64,000 nucleotides of DNA from Collinsella sp. AK_207A. Lineage in GTDB: Bacteria > Actinomycetota > Coriobacteriia > Coriobacteriales > Coriobacteriaceae. Below, piece by piece: positions 9,135 through 17,934 of the stretch. The notes beneath the pieces were generated by a model. That model ran no database searches, had not been told where the DNA came from, and saw only the letters and a list, made by a program, of their open reading frames with translations. Numbering within the stretch: the stretch's first letter is position 1; each line of letters begins with the position of its first letter. The position numbers and the translations under genes were made by a program. The DNA lies in NCBI RefSeq assembly GCF_902501965.1, contig NZ_CABWID010000014.1:235962-299961 (forward strand), written 5' to 3'.

Positions 9135-9818
9135 CTACCGCCTCTCCCGGATGAGCTCGCCCACGCGCTCGACGATCTGGTCGATCGTGTGGGCGGTGGA
9201 GTCGATGTGCACGGCGTCCTCGGCGGCCTCGAGCGGGGCGACGGCGCGGGAGGAATCGAGCGCGTCGCGGCGTTCGAGGTCGGCGAGGGTCTGGTCGACC
9301 TCGGCCTCGATGGCCTCGGCGCTCGGCGCCTCCGCATCGTGCTCATGGCGTTGGAGGACGCGACGGCGCGCTCGCTCGCGGGGGTCGGCCGTGAGGAACA
9401 CCTTGAGGTCGGCCTCGGGGAAGACGACGGTGCCGATGTCGCGTCCCTCGGCGACCACATCCCGGCCCTCGGCAAAGCGGCGCTGCACGGGCAGCATGGC
9501 CTCGCGGACGCCGGGGTACGCGGAGACCTGGGAGACGATGCGATCGATGCGGGGCGTGCGGATCTCATCGGAAACGTCGCGCCCGTCGGCGGAGATTCTC
9601 GTAGCCTCGCCGTGGGCATCGAAGCGGATGTCGATCTCGCGGGAGCGGTCGACCACCGCGGCCTCGTCGTCGAGCTCCACGCCCTCGTCGGCGCAGACGG
9701 CGGCACAGGTGCGGTAGAGCGCGCCGGTATCGAGCTTCTCGAAGCCGTAGCGCTCCGCGACCTCGCGTGCGATGGTGGACTTGCCCGAACCGGCGGGCCC
9801 GTCGATGGCAACAATCAT
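9135..9818 (-). CDS. cmk: Cytidylate kinase
   Basis: 227 residues. Phosphorylates CMP/dCMP. Seen: P-loop GPAGSGKST (7-15), LDTGALYR, AEGRDIGTVVFP and a C-terminal RRDALDSSR motif typical of bacterial CMP kinases. ATG 9818 has GAGG about 7 nt upstream. It is the first gene after a 216-bp spacer with its own candidate promoter, and heads the cmk-plsC-ispH-DUF512-der-plsY-gpsA run. Confidence 0.96.
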   Translation of the reverse strand: MIVAIDGPAGSGKSTIAREVAERYGFEKLDTGALYRTCAAVCADEGVELDDEAAVVDRSREIDIRFDAHGEATRISADGRDVSDEIRTPRIDRIVSQVSAYPGVREAMLPVQRRFAEGRDVVAEGRDIGTVVFPEADLKVFLTADPRERARRRVLQRHEHDAEAPSAEAIEAEVDQTLADLERRDALDSSRAVAPLEAAEDAVHIDSTAHTIDQIVERVGELIRERR

Positions 9819-9848
9819 GGGGGTTCCTCGATTCTCTCTTGTAGGTCG

Positions 9849-9877
9849 ATTGTACCTGAGCTGTTGGCATCGGTCAT
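9849..9877 (-). promoter_or_regulatory. Candidate sigma-70 promoter for cmk
   Basis: On the minus strand -35 ATGACC (9872-9877), 17-nt spacer, -10 TACAAT (9849-9854). It would start a leader of about 25 nt before ATG 9818. Confidence 0.6.
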
Positions 9878-9886
9878 GCCCTGCGC

Positions 9887-9925
9887 CCAGTCCTCGCGAG
9901 ACTGGCAAACGTCTTCGCCGTTTGC
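9887..9925. other. Two abutting intergenic hairpins upstream of the cmk promoter
   Basis: CCAGTC/GACTGG (9887-9892, 9900-9905) flank a TCGCGA core; GCAAACG/CGTTTGC (9905-9911, 9919-9925) pair around a 7-nt loop. Neither has a U-tract, but many actinobacterial terminators lack one, so they may end the scpA-scpB-rluB transcript. The rest of the spacer (9926-10034) shows nothing I can name. Confidence 0.5.
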
Positions 9926-10034
9926 GCAGTTCGCGGCGGGGTGTCGCTGCGGACATGGCCGGCGGCCGCGTTCCATGCCCAATCGAAGGCACGGCAGAAG
10001 GTTCGCATCGCAGGGGGATGTTCTGGTTGATTCT

Positions 10035-10802
10035 TTAACGATTCCGGAGGGATGAGACTTCTTCGGCGGTCAGTTCTCTCCAGGAACCGAGTTCGAGGTC
10101 TCCGAGCTCCAGGGGGCCGAAGCTTCGACGGTGGAGGGAGAGGACGGGGTGGTGAACGGCTCCGAGCATGCGCTTCACCTGGTTCTTCCGGCCTTCGTGG
10201 ATCGAGACCTCCACCCAGGTGGTGGCCGGCTCGTCCCCTGCTCCCAGGATGCGGCAGCGGGCGGGTTGGCAGGGTCCGTCGTCGAGCCGAATGCCGTCGC
10301 GGAGTGGATCGAGCTCCCGCTCCCGCATCCGTCCGTCCACGAGCGCCTCGTAGGTCTTCCACACATGGTGCGAGGGATGCAGCAGGAGCTGGCCAAGATC
10401 CCCGTCGGTGGTGAAGAGAAGGAGGCCCGTGGTGTCGAGGTCGAGGCGACCCACGGGGAAGAGCCCGGGATAGCGGTCACAGGGCATGAGTTCGGCCACG
10501 CAGGGCCTTCCCTGGGGGTCGCGCATGGTGGTCAGGTAGCCCGCGGGCTTGTTAAGCATGAGATAGGCGGCGCCGGCGCCCAGGCGCACCGGGCGCCCGT
10601 CGACGGCCACCTCGTCGACGGCGGGGTCTACCTTGCTGCCCAGCTCCCGCGTCACGATCCCGTTCACCGTCACGCGTCCGGCAGTCATCAGGTCCTCCGA
10701 GCCGCGACGGCTCGCCACGCCGGCGCGCGCCAGGAATCGCTGTAAGCGCATGGGAACCAGGCGCTCATCGCCCTCGTGGACGCGGACTTCGGTATCGGAC
10801 AC
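10035..10802 (-). CDS. rluB: 23S rRNA pseudouridine synthase, RluB/RsuA family
   Basis: 255 residues if it starts at GTG 10802. Seen: N-terminal S4 RNA-binding domain (MRLQRFLARAGVASRR), LNKPAGYLTT, the catalytic motif GRLDLDTTGLLLFT with its Asp, and EGRKNQVKRML near the C-terminus. GGGAG (10812-10816) lies 9 nt before GTG 10802; ATG 10823 and ATG 10751 are alternatives. Next to scpB, the usual bacterial arrangement. Family members modify 23S U2605-type or 16S U516-type positions; the target here is inferred from neighbours. Confidence 0.9.
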   Translation of the reverse strand: MSDTEVRVHEGDERLVPMRLQRFLARAGVASRRGSEDLMTAGRVTVNGIVTRELGSKVDPAVDEVAVDGRPVRLGAGAAYLMLNKPAGYLTTMRDPQGRPCVAELMPCDRYPGLFPVGRLDLDTTGLLLFTTDGDLGQLLLHPSHHVWKTYEALVDGRMRERELDPLRDGIRLDDGPCQPARCRILGAGDEPATTWVEVSIHEGRKNQVKRMLGAVHHPVLSLHRRSFGPLELGDLELGSWRELTAEEVSSLRNR

Positions 10803-10815
10803 GTCCCTCGTCTCC

Positions 10816-11523
10816 CTATTCATCGTTCTCGTTCGTGGCGTCGCCGATGACGTAGAGGTCATCATCGTCATCTCCGGTGCCGTCGATCAGCTCGCGCTCC
10901 TCGTCCAGATCCTCTTGGGTCTCTTCGAGCGTGGACTGGATGGTGCGCCCCGAAAGCCGCTCGCGAATGAAGCGTCGGCTCTCCTCGTCGGGGGCGAATT
11001 GCTCAAGATCAGGCAGTTCGCGCGTGCTTTTGAGGCCGAACTTCTCCAAGAATGCGTTGGTGGTGCCGTAGATGATGGCCTGGCCCCGCTGGGGATCGCG
11101 GCCCATCTCGCGCACCAGGCCCTTCTCCACGAGGGACGAGATCACGCCATCGGAGTTGACGCCGCGGATGCCCTTCACCATCTCGCGCGTGACGGGCTGG
11201 TGGTAGGCGATGACGGCGAGCGTCTCGAGCGCCGCCTGTGAGAGCCGCTGCGTGTCCCAGGAAAGGACGAGCGCCTCCACCTGCTCATGGTAGGCGGGAT
11301 GGGTGAAGAGGCGCCAGCCACCGGCGACTTCGCGGAGCTGGAAGCCCCGGTTAGCCTCCTCGTACTCGACCTTGAGCTCAGCGAGGAGCGACGCCACCTC
11401 ACCGGGCGTCACGTCGAGGATCTTGGCGAGCGCGCTCGCGGACACGGGGTCGCTGGAGACGAGGAGCATGGCCTCGAGCGCCCCCTTGAGCGAGTTGGGA
11501 TTCAGGGTATCCAGATCTGCCAT
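10816..11523 (-). CDS. scpB: Segregation and condensation protein B
   Basis: 235 residues. Winged-helix kleisin partner of ScpA in the SMC condensin complex. Seen: two winged-helix domains (about 12-90 and 95-180), the conserved VTREMVKGIRGVNSDGV segment and KGLV(R)E.GR. The C-terminus (about 195-235) is a strongly acidic tail of Asp and Glu. It follows scpA by 4 bp and overlaps the possible upstream ATG of rluB. Confidence 0.95.
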   Translation of the reverse strand: MADLDTLNPNSLKGALEAMLLVSSDPVSASALAKILDVTPGEVASLLAELKVEYEEANRGFQLREVAGGWRLFTHPAYHEQVEALVLSWDTQRLSQAALETLAVIAYHQPVTREMVKGIRGVNSDGVISSLVEKGLVREMGRDPQRGQAIIYGTTNAFLEKFGLKSTRELPDLEQFAPDEESRRFIRERLSGRTIQSTLEETQEDLDEERELIDGTGDDDDDLYVIGDATNENDE

Positions 11524-11527
11524 GCGG

Positions 11528-12328
11528 TCAGTCCTCCTCTATGGCAAGGGATTCGCCGGGTTGGTAGGCAGGCGCCCCCTCCACGCGATCGATGGTGATG
11601 GTGCCGAAGTTCTCGTCCTGCTCGAGCGTCACCGAACCGCGCTTGGCGAGCTCGAGAATGGCGAGGAACGTGGCAACGACCTGCTCGACCGTGGCCTCGC
11701 CGTCCAGCAGGTCGCGAAAGGTCGTGGTTCCCTTGCTGATGGTGACGCGGTCCACCGAGGCGACGGTGAGCTCGAGGGGGAGCCGGTGCGGGGCCACGTG
11801 CTCGGCCTCGAGCAGGAACTTCTGTCGCTTGCCGTCGATGTCGGCGCAGATCACGGCGAGCCCGCGCAGGGTCATATCGGACAGGTAGTCGGGCATGAGG
11901 TTCATGAACTCGGGATCGGGCCCGGCCACGCGCGGGTGCATGCGGCTCTCCGCCTCCATGCGGGCGCCGAGCGCGGCGGCCGCCCCCTTGAACTGCTTGT
12001 AGGCGATGAGCCGCTGGATGAGCACCTCGCGCAGCGCATCACCGTCAAGCGCGTCGTACTCGGCCTCGTCCTCCTCATCGAGGACAACGCGCGGGGCGTC
12101 GTCGGGAACCAGGCTCGAGGCCTTGATCTCGAGCAGGGTTGCGGCAACGAGGAGAAAATCGCTCGCAACGTCGAGGTCGAGGCTCTGCAGGCGCTCAACC
12201 TCCTCGAGGTACTGCTCGGCAACCTCCGCGATGGAGATGGACCCGATATCCACCTTCTGGCGCGAAACGAGCTGCAGCAGCAGGTCGAAGGGCCCGGAAT
12301 AGGCCTGCGTCGTCACGCGATAGCTCAC
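11528..12328 (-). CDS. scpA: Segregation and condensation protein A (kleisin)
   Basis: 266 residues. Bridges the SMC heads. Seen: FSGPFDLLL-like motif YSGPFDLLLQLV (about 10-21), central acidic linker, and a C-terminal winged helix containing VATFLAILELAKRG. Starts at GTG 12328 with GAGGGGG 5-6 nt upstream. A TACACT hexamer in the 52-bp gap before it could be a -10 element, but no convincing -35 is seen. smc itself is not in the window. Confidence 0.95.
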   Translation of the reverse strand: MSYRVTTQAYSGPFDLLLQLVSRQKVDIGSISIAEVAEQYLEEVERLQSLDLDVASDFLLVAATLLEIKASSLVPDDAPRVVLDEEDEAEYDALDGDALREVLIQRLIAYKQFKGAAAALGARMEAESRMHPRVAGPDPEFMNLMPDYLSDMTLRGLAVICADIDGKRQKFLLEAEHVAPHRLPLELTVASVDRVTISKGTTTFRDLLDGEATVEQVVATFLAILELAKRGSVTLEQDENFGTITIDRVEGAPAYQPGESLAIEED

Positions 12329-12380
12329 CGGAACCCCCTCATGGTGCGTGTGCTGATAGACCTGAGCAAGTGTAGCGCAA

Positions 12381-13067
12381 TCATCCGATGCCGAAGGAAA
12401 CCAGCTGCGAGGCGAGCGGGTAGACGGTGACGTCGAAGTAGAGCGAAACGAGGTCGATGTTCAGCACCATGGGGAGCAGGTAGAGCACGGTGAGCAGAAT
12501 GGGCATGGAGTAGCGCTGGACCTTGTAGTACTGCTCGAGCGCGCGTCCGCGCAGGAACGGCACCAAGATGGAGGAGCCGTCGAGCGGCGGCAGCGGGATG
12601 AGGTTGAAGAAGCAGAGCGACAAGTTCATGAAGATGGCGATGTAGAGGAAGTAGACGAGATGTCCGGGCGCGACCTCCCCCATGCCGGCGGTTGCGTCCG
12701 CGATGCCCACGCCGCGCATAATGAGCGCGGCAAGCACCGCGAGCAGCAGGTTCGAGGCGGGACCGGCGAGCGAGACGAGCACCTCGTCGCGCTTGGGATG
12801 CCTGAGGTTGCCAAGGTAGACCGGAACCGGCTTGGCGAAGGCGAAGACGGGCCCGCCCGCCAGCAGCATGAGCAGCGGGAGGGCGACGGTGCCGAAGGGG
12901 TCGATGTGGTTGAGCGGGTTCAGGCTGATCCTCCCCTGCTCGCGCGCGGTCCGATCGCCCAGCAGGTAGGCGACGAACGCGTGCGCGCTCTCGTGCACGA
13001 CGAGCCCGATGAGCAGGGCCGCGAGCTGAAGCAGCACGAAGGGTATGTCCTCGAGCGAGAGCCCCAT
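12381..13067 (-). CDS. Site-2 protease family (M50B) membrane metalloprotease
   Basis: 228 residues, without a PDZ domain. Seen: zinc motif HESAH in LVVHESAHAFVAYLLGD, followed by GRISLNPLNHIDPFGT, and the second zinc/NPxPPLDG-type motif NLIPLPPLDG. About five hydrophobic segments. This is the small YwhC/Rip3-like class, whose substrates are generally unknown. RBS AGGAGG overlaps the stop codon of the preceding small membrane gene, so the pair is coupled. scpA follows, an arrangement common in Gram-positives. Confidence 0.92.
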   Translation of the reverse strand: MGLSLEDIPFVLLQLAALLIGLVVHESAHAFVAYLLGDRTAREQGRISLNPLNHIDPFGTVALPLLMLLAGGPVFAFAKPVPVYLGNLRHPKRDEVLVSLAGPASNLLLAVLAALIMRGVGIADATAGMGEVAPGHLVYFLYIAIFMNLSLCFFNLIPLPPLDGSSILVPFLRGRALEQYYKVQRYSMPILLTVLYLLPMVLNIDLVSLYFDVTVYPLASQLVSFGIG

Positions 13068-13076
13068 GGGAACCTC

Positions 13077-13373
13077 CTAGCGAAGCACCCGCGAGATGCG
13101 GGTACAGAGATAGTCCAGCAGGAACAGGAGGCCGGCCACGATGGCGAAATCGAGGCGAAACACCCCACCCATCGGCGTGGCGACGAGCCCGTACCCGGCG
13201 ATGACGCTCGGAAGGGCGCGAGAGAGATCGACCACGAACCCGACGAGATTCAGATGCGCCGAGAGCCCGCTGAAGCAGAGGACGACCGTGAGGGCGCAGA
13301 GCGCGATGGCGCACACGCGCGCCGCCCAGGCCACGACCATGAGGGCCACGGCCCCCGCTCTACGCCCCTGCAC
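13077..13373 (-). CDS. Small hydrophobic membrane protein of unknown function
   Basis: 98 residues starting at GTG 13373, with a strong AGGAGGAG seven nt upstream, inside the 3' end of the ABC-F gene (14-bp overlap). Seen: two to three hydrophobic stretches (about 8-32, 40-60 and 70-88) and a short basic N-terminus and C-terminus; no known motif. Codon third positions are GC-rich like its neighbours. It is wedged between an ABC-F gene and a site-2 protease with tight spacing, so a partner role to the protease is possible but unsupported. I do not recognise a family. Confidence 0.72.
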   Translation of the reverse strand: MQGRRAGAVALMVVAWAARVCAIALCALTVVLCFSGLSAHLNLVGFVVDLSRALPSVIAGYGLVATPMGGVFRLDFAIVAGLLFLLDYLCTRISRVLR

Positions 13374-15393
13374 GCTCGGTCTCCTCCTCGATCGTGGACG
13401 AAAGCTCCAGCCACTCGTCCTCGAGAGCCGGAAGCTCCTGCTTGAGCTTGTTGTATTCCCCAAGCGCGGCCGAGAACTTCTCCTGGTCGGCGTAAAGCTC
13501 CTCCGAGGCCATCAACTCCATGAGCTCGTCATAGCGGGCGCGCTTGACGCTCATGTCCCGCTCGACCTTTGCCAGGCGGTCCTTCACCTTCTTGAGCCGC
13601 TGGTTGAGCGCGCGCCGGGCTTCGGCTTCGGCGCGGCGCTGCTCGCGGGTCTTCTTGCCGGCAGGCGCGGCGTCGGCGGCGGAGTGCGTCCGGGGCACGC
13701 TCGCCGCCGGCGCAGCCGGAGCAGGCGAGGTACGGGTTGCGGGCGCCTGGCTCTCCCCTGCCGCCGCGGCGGCGCGGGCGGCCAGGTCCTCGCGTTTGAA
13801 GAGGTAGTAGTCGTAGTCGCCGTCGTACACGGTCACGCGCCCGTCGCGGATGTCGATCACGCGGTTCGCCACGGCGCGCACCAGGTGCTCGTCGTGGCTG
13901 ATGAGCACAATGGTGCCGGGGAAGTTCTTGAGCGCGTCCTCGAGCATGTCCACGGAGTCGATGTCGAGGTGGTTGGTGGGCTCGTCCAGGCAGAGCAGGG
14001 CCTCCGGTGCCACGAGCATCTTGGCGAGCGCCAGGCGCGCCCGCTCGCCGCCGGAGAGCACGCGGACCTGCTTCTCCACGTCATCCCCGTGGAAGAGGAA
14101 GGCGCCGAGCAGGCTGCGCTCCTGGGAGCTCGTCCATTTGGGGGCGACCGAGTCGATCTCCTGCAGCACGGTGTTGCCCTCGGCCATGCCCTCGAGCTGG
14201 TGCTGGGCGTAGTAGGCGACGCCGACGTGCAACCCGAGCTCGCGGGTGCCCGTGGTGGGGGCCTCCTGGCCCAGCAGGATCTTCAGCAGCGTGGACTTGC
14301 CGGCGCCGTTGGGACCGACGAGCGCCACCTTGTCGCCGCGGTAGAGGGTCAGATCGACGTCGGTGTAGACGGTCTTGTCCTCAAAGGCCTTGGATACGCC
14401 CTCGAGCTTGGCAACCATGTCGCCCGAGCGGGGCGGGTCGGGGAACTTGAACGTCACGCGCTTGTGTCCCTCGGGAAGGATCACGAGCTCGCGCCGGATC
14501 TCCTCGATGCGACGCATGCGCTCCTGGGCTTGGGCGGCCTTGGTGGGCTTGTAGCGGAACTTGTCGACGAAGACCTGCATGTGGGCGATCTCGCGCTCCT
14601 GCGCCGCGCGCTTGGCGCGCATCTGCTCGAGGTTATCCTCGCGCTGCTTGAGGTAGCTCGAGTAGTTGCCGGTGTAGACGGTCACGCGACGGTTCTCGAG
14701 CGCGGCCACGTGGTCCACGCAGGCATCCATGAACGCGCGGTCGTGGGAGACGAGCAGCACGGCGCCGTCGTAGCCGGCGATGAACCCGCGCAGCCACTGC
14801 ACGCTCTCGAGGTCCAGGTGGTTGGTGGGCTCGTCCAGGAGCAGCAGGTCCGGGTGCCGGAGGAAGAGCTTGGCGAGTGCGATGCGCATCTGCCAGCCAC
14901 CCGAAAACTCCTTGCAGGGTTTGTCGAACTCGTCAACGGGAAAGCCGAGGCCCGCGAGGATCTGGCGGGCATTCGCCTCGAGCTCGTAACCGCCCAGGTG
15001 CTCGAAACGATCCTGCACCTGACCGTACTCGCCGAGCAACTGGTCCAGATCGGGCGAGTCGGCCTCCTCGGCGATACGCGCCTGCAGCTCCTCCGCGCGA
15101 CGCCCCAGCGCTTGGATCTCGGTGGCGGCGTCCATCACCTCGTCGATCACGGCGCGGTCGCTCGCAAGCTTGGTCTCCTGTTCCAGGTACCCCACCTGCA
15201 CGTCCTTGGCATACTGGATGGATCCCGCATCCGGCGTGTCGATGCCCATGATGATCTTCAGCATGGTGGTCTTACCGGCGCCGTTGGGGCCAACGAGCGC
15301 GTAGCGCTCCCCTTTGTTGATCTGGATGGTGGCTCCCTGGAACAGCACCCGGCTGCCAAAGCTCTTCTCGATCTTGTCGGCGAGGAGAATCAT
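13360..15393 (-). CDS. ABC-F family ATPase
   Basis: 677 residues with two ATPase cassettes and no membrane domain, the ABC-F plan for proteins that act at the ribosomal E site. Seen: Walker [10 protein letters not shown] (35-43), signature FSGGWQMR and [10 protein letters not shown] in cassette one; [17 protein letters not shown] and [13 protein letters not shown] in cassette two; an inter-domain linker with RRIEEIRRE; and a C-terminal coiled coil rich in Lys, Arg and Glu after an Ala/Pro linker. This resembles the Uup/YdiF/EttA group. Antibiotic resistance versus housekeeping cannot be told by sequence alone; the standard linker length favours housekeeping. Confidence 0.93.
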   Translation of the reverse strand: MILLADKIEKSFGSRVLFQGATIQINKGERYALVGPNGAGKTTMLKIIMGIDTPDAGSIQYAKDVQVGYLEQETKLASDRAVIDEVMDAATEIQALGRRAEELQARIAEEADSPDLDQLLGEYGQVQDRFEHLGGYELEANARQILAGLGFPVDEFDKPCKEFSGGWQMRIALAKLFLRHPDLLLLDEPTNHLDLESVQWLRGFIAGYDGAVLLVSHDRAFMDACVDHVAALENRRVTVYTGNYSSYLKQREDNLEQMRAKRAAQEREIAHMQVFVDKFRYKPTKAAQAQERMRRIEEIRRELVILPEGHKRVTFKFPDPPRSGDMVAKLEGVSKAFEDKTVYTDVDLTLYRGDKVALVGPNGAGKSTLLKILLGQEAPTTGTRELGLHVGVAYYAQHQLEGMAEGNTVLQEIDSVAPKWTSSQERSLLGAFLFHGDDVEKQVRVLSGGERARLALAKMLVAPEALLCLDEPTNHLDIDSVDMLEDALKNFPGTIVLISHDEHLVRAVANRVIDIRDGRVTVYDGDYDYYLFKREDLAARAAAAAGESQAPATRTSPAPAAPAASVPRTHSAADAAPAGKKTREQRRAEAEARRALNQRLKKVKDRLAKVERDMSVKRARYDELMELMASEELYADQEKFSAALGEYNKLKQELPALEDEWLELSSTIEEETERAGA

Positions 15394-15410
15394 GTCTTCA
15401 GCTCCTACAG

Positions 15411-15437
15411 AAAAAGGGAGCCGCTTGCGCGACTCCC
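15411..15437 (-). terminator. Rho-independent terminator of the tRNA-Val transcript
   Basis: Stem GGGAGTCGC/GCGGCTCCC (one G-T pair) with a GCAA tetraloop, followed on the minus strand by TTTTT (15411-15415). It sits between tRNA-Val and the ABC-F gene. Confidence 0.88.
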
Positions 15438-15447
15438 CATTGTGCTC

Positions 15448-15522
15448 TGGTGGGCGTTACAAGATTTGAACTTGTGACCCCATCCGTGTGAAGGATGTGC
15501 TCTACCCCTGAGCCAAACGCCC
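15448..15522 (-). tRNA. tRNA-Val (CAC)
   Basis: 75 nt with encoded CCA (15448-15450). Acceptor GGGCGTT/AACGCCC, D-stem GCTC/GAGC, anticodon stem CATCC/GGATG with loop TTCACAC giving anticodon CAC (reads GUG), and T-arm ACAAG/CTTGT with TTCAAAT. Confidence 0.95.
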
Positions 15523-15545
15523 GTGTGCCTTTCGGCGAGAAAAGA

Positions 15546-15574
15546 TAATAGCACAGCATTTCGGCAAAGCCAAC
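15546..15574 (-). promoter_or_regulatory. Promoter of tRNA-Val
   Basis: -35 TTGGCT (15569-15574), 17-nt spacer, extended -10 TGCTATTAT (TATTAT at 15546-15551). Predicted start is about 17 nt before the mature 5' end. A GCCAAC/GTTGGC hairpin (15570-15594) overlaps the -35 and could end the MetE-like gene transcript. Confidence 0.75.
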
Positions 15575-15641
15575 AAAGAATTTCTAAGTTGGCAAAGTCA
15601 TGCGCCTGCCTTGGCAAACGCCTTGCGCCATGCCGCTTCCC

Positions 15642-16769
15642 CTACCGATCGCCCCAGACTTCCTGCGCGATCTCGCGAACCAGATCGAGCTTGGCCCACT
15701 GCTCGCGCTCCGTCAGCTTGTTGCCGATCTCGCAGCTGGCGAAGCCGCACTGCGGGGACAGGTACAGATTCTCCAGGGGCACGTACTTGGCAGCTTCCTG
15801 AATGCGGGCCTTCACTGCTTCCTTATCCTCGAGCTTGGGGCTCTTGGTGGTGATGAGGCCGAGCACCACCTTCTTGCCCTCGGGAACGTATGCCAGCGGG
15901 GCGAAGCTGCCGGAGCGGGCGTCGTCGAACTCCAGGTAGAAGGCATCCACGTCTTCGTGGGCGAAGAGGTACGGTGCGATCGGGTCGTAGCCGCCGGTGA
16001 AGGCGTAGGTGGAATGGTAGTTGCCGCGGCACACGTGGGTGGTCACGGTCAGGTCATCGGGCAGGCCGGCGAGCGCCTTGTTGTTCAGCTCCACACCGAG
16101 GGTGCTCACCGTCTTGAGGTTGATCTGCGTCAGCCCGGTCTTCGCGGCGAAGTCCTTATCGCAGTAGATGCCCCAGGTGCAGTCGTCGAACTGCACGTTG
16201 CGGCAGCCGGCCGCGTAGAGCTCGAGGAGCACCGTGCGATAGGCTGCGGCAATAGCATCGGCGAGCTCCTCATTGGTGGCGTAGACGGCGCGAAGGCTCT
16301 GCTGCTGGCCGGCGACGCGCTCGAGGGTGACCTCGGAGTAGGTTTGGATGGGCGCCGGGAGTGTCTGCTTGGCGATGACGCCCTCCTCCTCGAACTGCTT
16401 CAGGAAAATGAAGTCGCGCACGAAGGGATGGTTCTCACCGGAGATGGGGCCGGTGACGACGGCGGTGTCGGCCGTGGTCTCCTCGTCCTTGAACTGGTAG
16501 CCGGCGTCCGCCACGCTGTGGGAGATGCCGGTGAGCCCCCACATAAAATCAAGGTGCCAGTAGCTGCGGCGGAACTCGCCGTCGGTGATGACGTGGTAGC
16601 CCGCGGCCTTCTGCTTCTTCACGAGGTCGCGGATGGCGACGTCCTCCACGAGTCGCAGCTGGACGTCGTCGAGGTAGCCGGCGGCATGGTCGGCGCGGGC
16701 CTGCTTCAGGACGTCCGGGCGCAGGAAGCTGCCGACGTAGTCGTACCGAAAGGGTGCGTGCTGGGTCAT
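15642..16769 (-). CDS. Cobalamin-independent methionine synthase family protein (MetE C-terminal-like, YxjG/YxjH type)
   Basis: 375 residues corresponding to the catalytic half of MetE only. Seen: VGSFLRP near the N-terminus, the zinc ligands His245 and Cys247 (THVCRGN) and Cys341 (SPQCGFAS), and DDCTWG. Lacks the N-terminal folate-polyglutamate half of full MetE, as in the B. subtilis YxjG/YxjH proteins, so the methyl donor may be something other than methyltetrahydrofolate. RBS AAGGAG lies 7-8 nt before ATG 16769. A LysR gene 111 bp upstream probably controls it. Confidence 0.88.
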   Translation of the reverse strand: MTQHAPFRYDYVGSFLRPDVLKQARADHAAGYLDDVQLRLVEDVAIRDLVKKQKAAGYHVITDGEFRRSYWHLDFMWGLTGISHSVADAGYQFKDEETTADTAVVTGPISGENHPFVRDFIFLKQFEEEGVIAKQTLPAPIQTYSEVTLERVAGQQQSLRAVYATNEELADAIAAAYRTVLLELYAAGCRNVQFDDCTWGIYCDKDFAAKTGLTQINLKTVSTLGVELNNKALAGLPDDLTVTTHVCRGNYHSTYAFTGGYDPIAPYLFAHEDVDAFYLEFDDARSGSFAPLAYVPEGKKVVLGLITTKSPKLEDKEAVKARIQEAAKYVPLENLYLSPQCGFASCEIGNKLTEREQWAKLDLVREIAQEVWGDR

Positions 16770-16867
16770 GGAAATCTATCTCCTTAGGTTCGTAGTCCTT
16801 GTTCTAAGGTCTTGGGAACCTTACCAGCCCACCATTCCCGTGGGAAATATATGTTGTCGATATTCGG

Positions 16868-16886
16868 CTATAGGCTCTGTCTATAG
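16868..16886. promoter_or_regulatory. Candidate LysR-type operator upstream of the MetE-like gene
   Basis: Dyad CTATAG-N7-CTATAG containing a T-N11-A box, overlapping the stop codon of the LysR gene about 100 bp upstream of the MetE-like start. A second short palindrome TTCCC/GGGAA lies nearer the gene, and a TATATT hexamer without a good -35 follows, consistent with an activated promoter. Confidence 0.5.
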
Positions 16887-17786
16887 ACGCAGGGTAAGGC
16901 GCTTAAGAGCATCGATATAGAGCGTTCCGAAGCGGCCCGGCGCGATGCGGGAATGCGTGAGATAGCCAAGCTCCATATAGTCGTCAACATCCAGGGGGAC
17001 GGAGACGATGTTCGGTCCGTTCAGCTCCGACGAGATGACGCCCGAGCAGATCGTGTAGCCGTTCAGCCCCACGAGCAGGTTGAAGAGCGTGGCGCGGTCG
17101 CGCACGACGATGTCCTTGGCGCACTCGCGGGTGCTCTGCAGCTCCTCGGCATAGAAGAACGCGTTGTGCTCGCCCTGCTCGTAGGAAAGGCGCGGATACG
17201 GAGCAAGGTCATCGAGCGTGACAGAAGCGCGCCCCGCGAGCGGGTTGCCGGCGCCCAGGAACACGTGGGGCTCGGCGCGGAAGAGCGGGTGGAAGACGAG
17301 GTCGTTGTCTTTGAAGGCGCGCATGAGGGCCTCACGGTTGAAATCGTTGAGGTAGAGGACGCCCACCTCGGAACGCAGGCGGGCAACATCCTCGATGATC
17401 TCGTAGGTCTGCGTCTCGCGGATGCGGAAGTCGTACTCGTCGCCCGCATGGGCGCGGATGAGCTCCACGAAAGCCTCGACGGCGAAGCTGTAGTGCTGTG
17501 CGGAGATGCAGAAGCGGTGCCGCACGGGAGCATTGCCGGCGTAGCGCTCCTCAATCAGGCTCGTCTGCTCGATGACCTGGCGAGCGTAGCCGAGGAACTC
17601 CTCGCCGTCGGTGGTGGGGACCACGCCCTTGCTCGTACGGTTGAAGATCTCAATGCCGAGTTCGTCCTCAAGCTCGCGCACGGCGGTGGAGAGGCTCGGC
17701 TGGGAGACGAATAGCTCCTTGGACGCGGCGCTCATGGACCCGGTGCGGGCAATGGCGAGGATGTACTTGAGCTGGGTCAAGGTCAT
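16881..17786 (-). CDS. LysR-family transcriptional regulator
   Basis: 301 residues. Seen: N-terminal winged helix (MTLTQLKYILAIARTGSMS through the NRTSKG wing, about 1-60), then a periplasmic-binding-like effector domain. ATG 17786 was chosen because the family starts with TLxQLxY; GGAG is 5 nt upstream. Its position just before the MetE-like gene suggests control of methionine or sulfur metabolism, comparable to MetR or CysB-type regulators; effector unknown. A T-N11-A palindrome upstream of its own gene hints at autoregulation. Confidence 0.92.
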   Translation of the reverse strand: MTLTQLKYILAIARTGSMSAASKELFVSQPSLSTAVRELEDELGIEIFNRTSKGVVPTTDGEEFLGYARQVIEQTSLIEERYAGNAPVRHRFCISAQHYSFAVEAFVELIRAHAGDEYDFRIRETQTYEIIEDVARLRSEVGVLYLNDFNREALMRAFKDNDLVFHPLFRAEPHVFLGAGNPLAGRASVTLDDLAPYPRLSYEQGEHNAFFYAEELQSTRECAKDIVVRDRATLFNLLVGLNGYTICSGVISSELNGPNIVSVPLDVDDYMELGYLTHSRIAPGRFGTLYIDALKRLTLRL

Positions 17787-17868
17787 GGGGACTCCTTGGC
17801 GAGGCGGCTGATGCGGTGCGACAGAGATGCTGTGCCCGCTGCCATTGTGACAGATGGAGCGGGCTAGA

Positions 17869-17881
17869 TTCATGTTATGAA
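17869..17881. promoter_or_regulatory. Candidate autoregulatory LysR box
   Basis: TTCAT-GTT-ATGAA palindrome with T-N11-A spacing, about 85 bp upstream of the LysR start codon. Half-site differs from that at 16868-16886, so only one of the two may be real. Confidence 0.35.
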
Positions 17882-17934
17882 GGCTGATGCGAGCGTAGAC
17901 GCGCCGCTTGCTGGATGGGATTACCGGTTGAGAG

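Noticed and set aside
13141..15477. 778-codon plus-strand frame over the ABC-F gene
   Set aside because: Same shadow effect; runs through two tRNA-flanking regions and has no family features or ribosome site.
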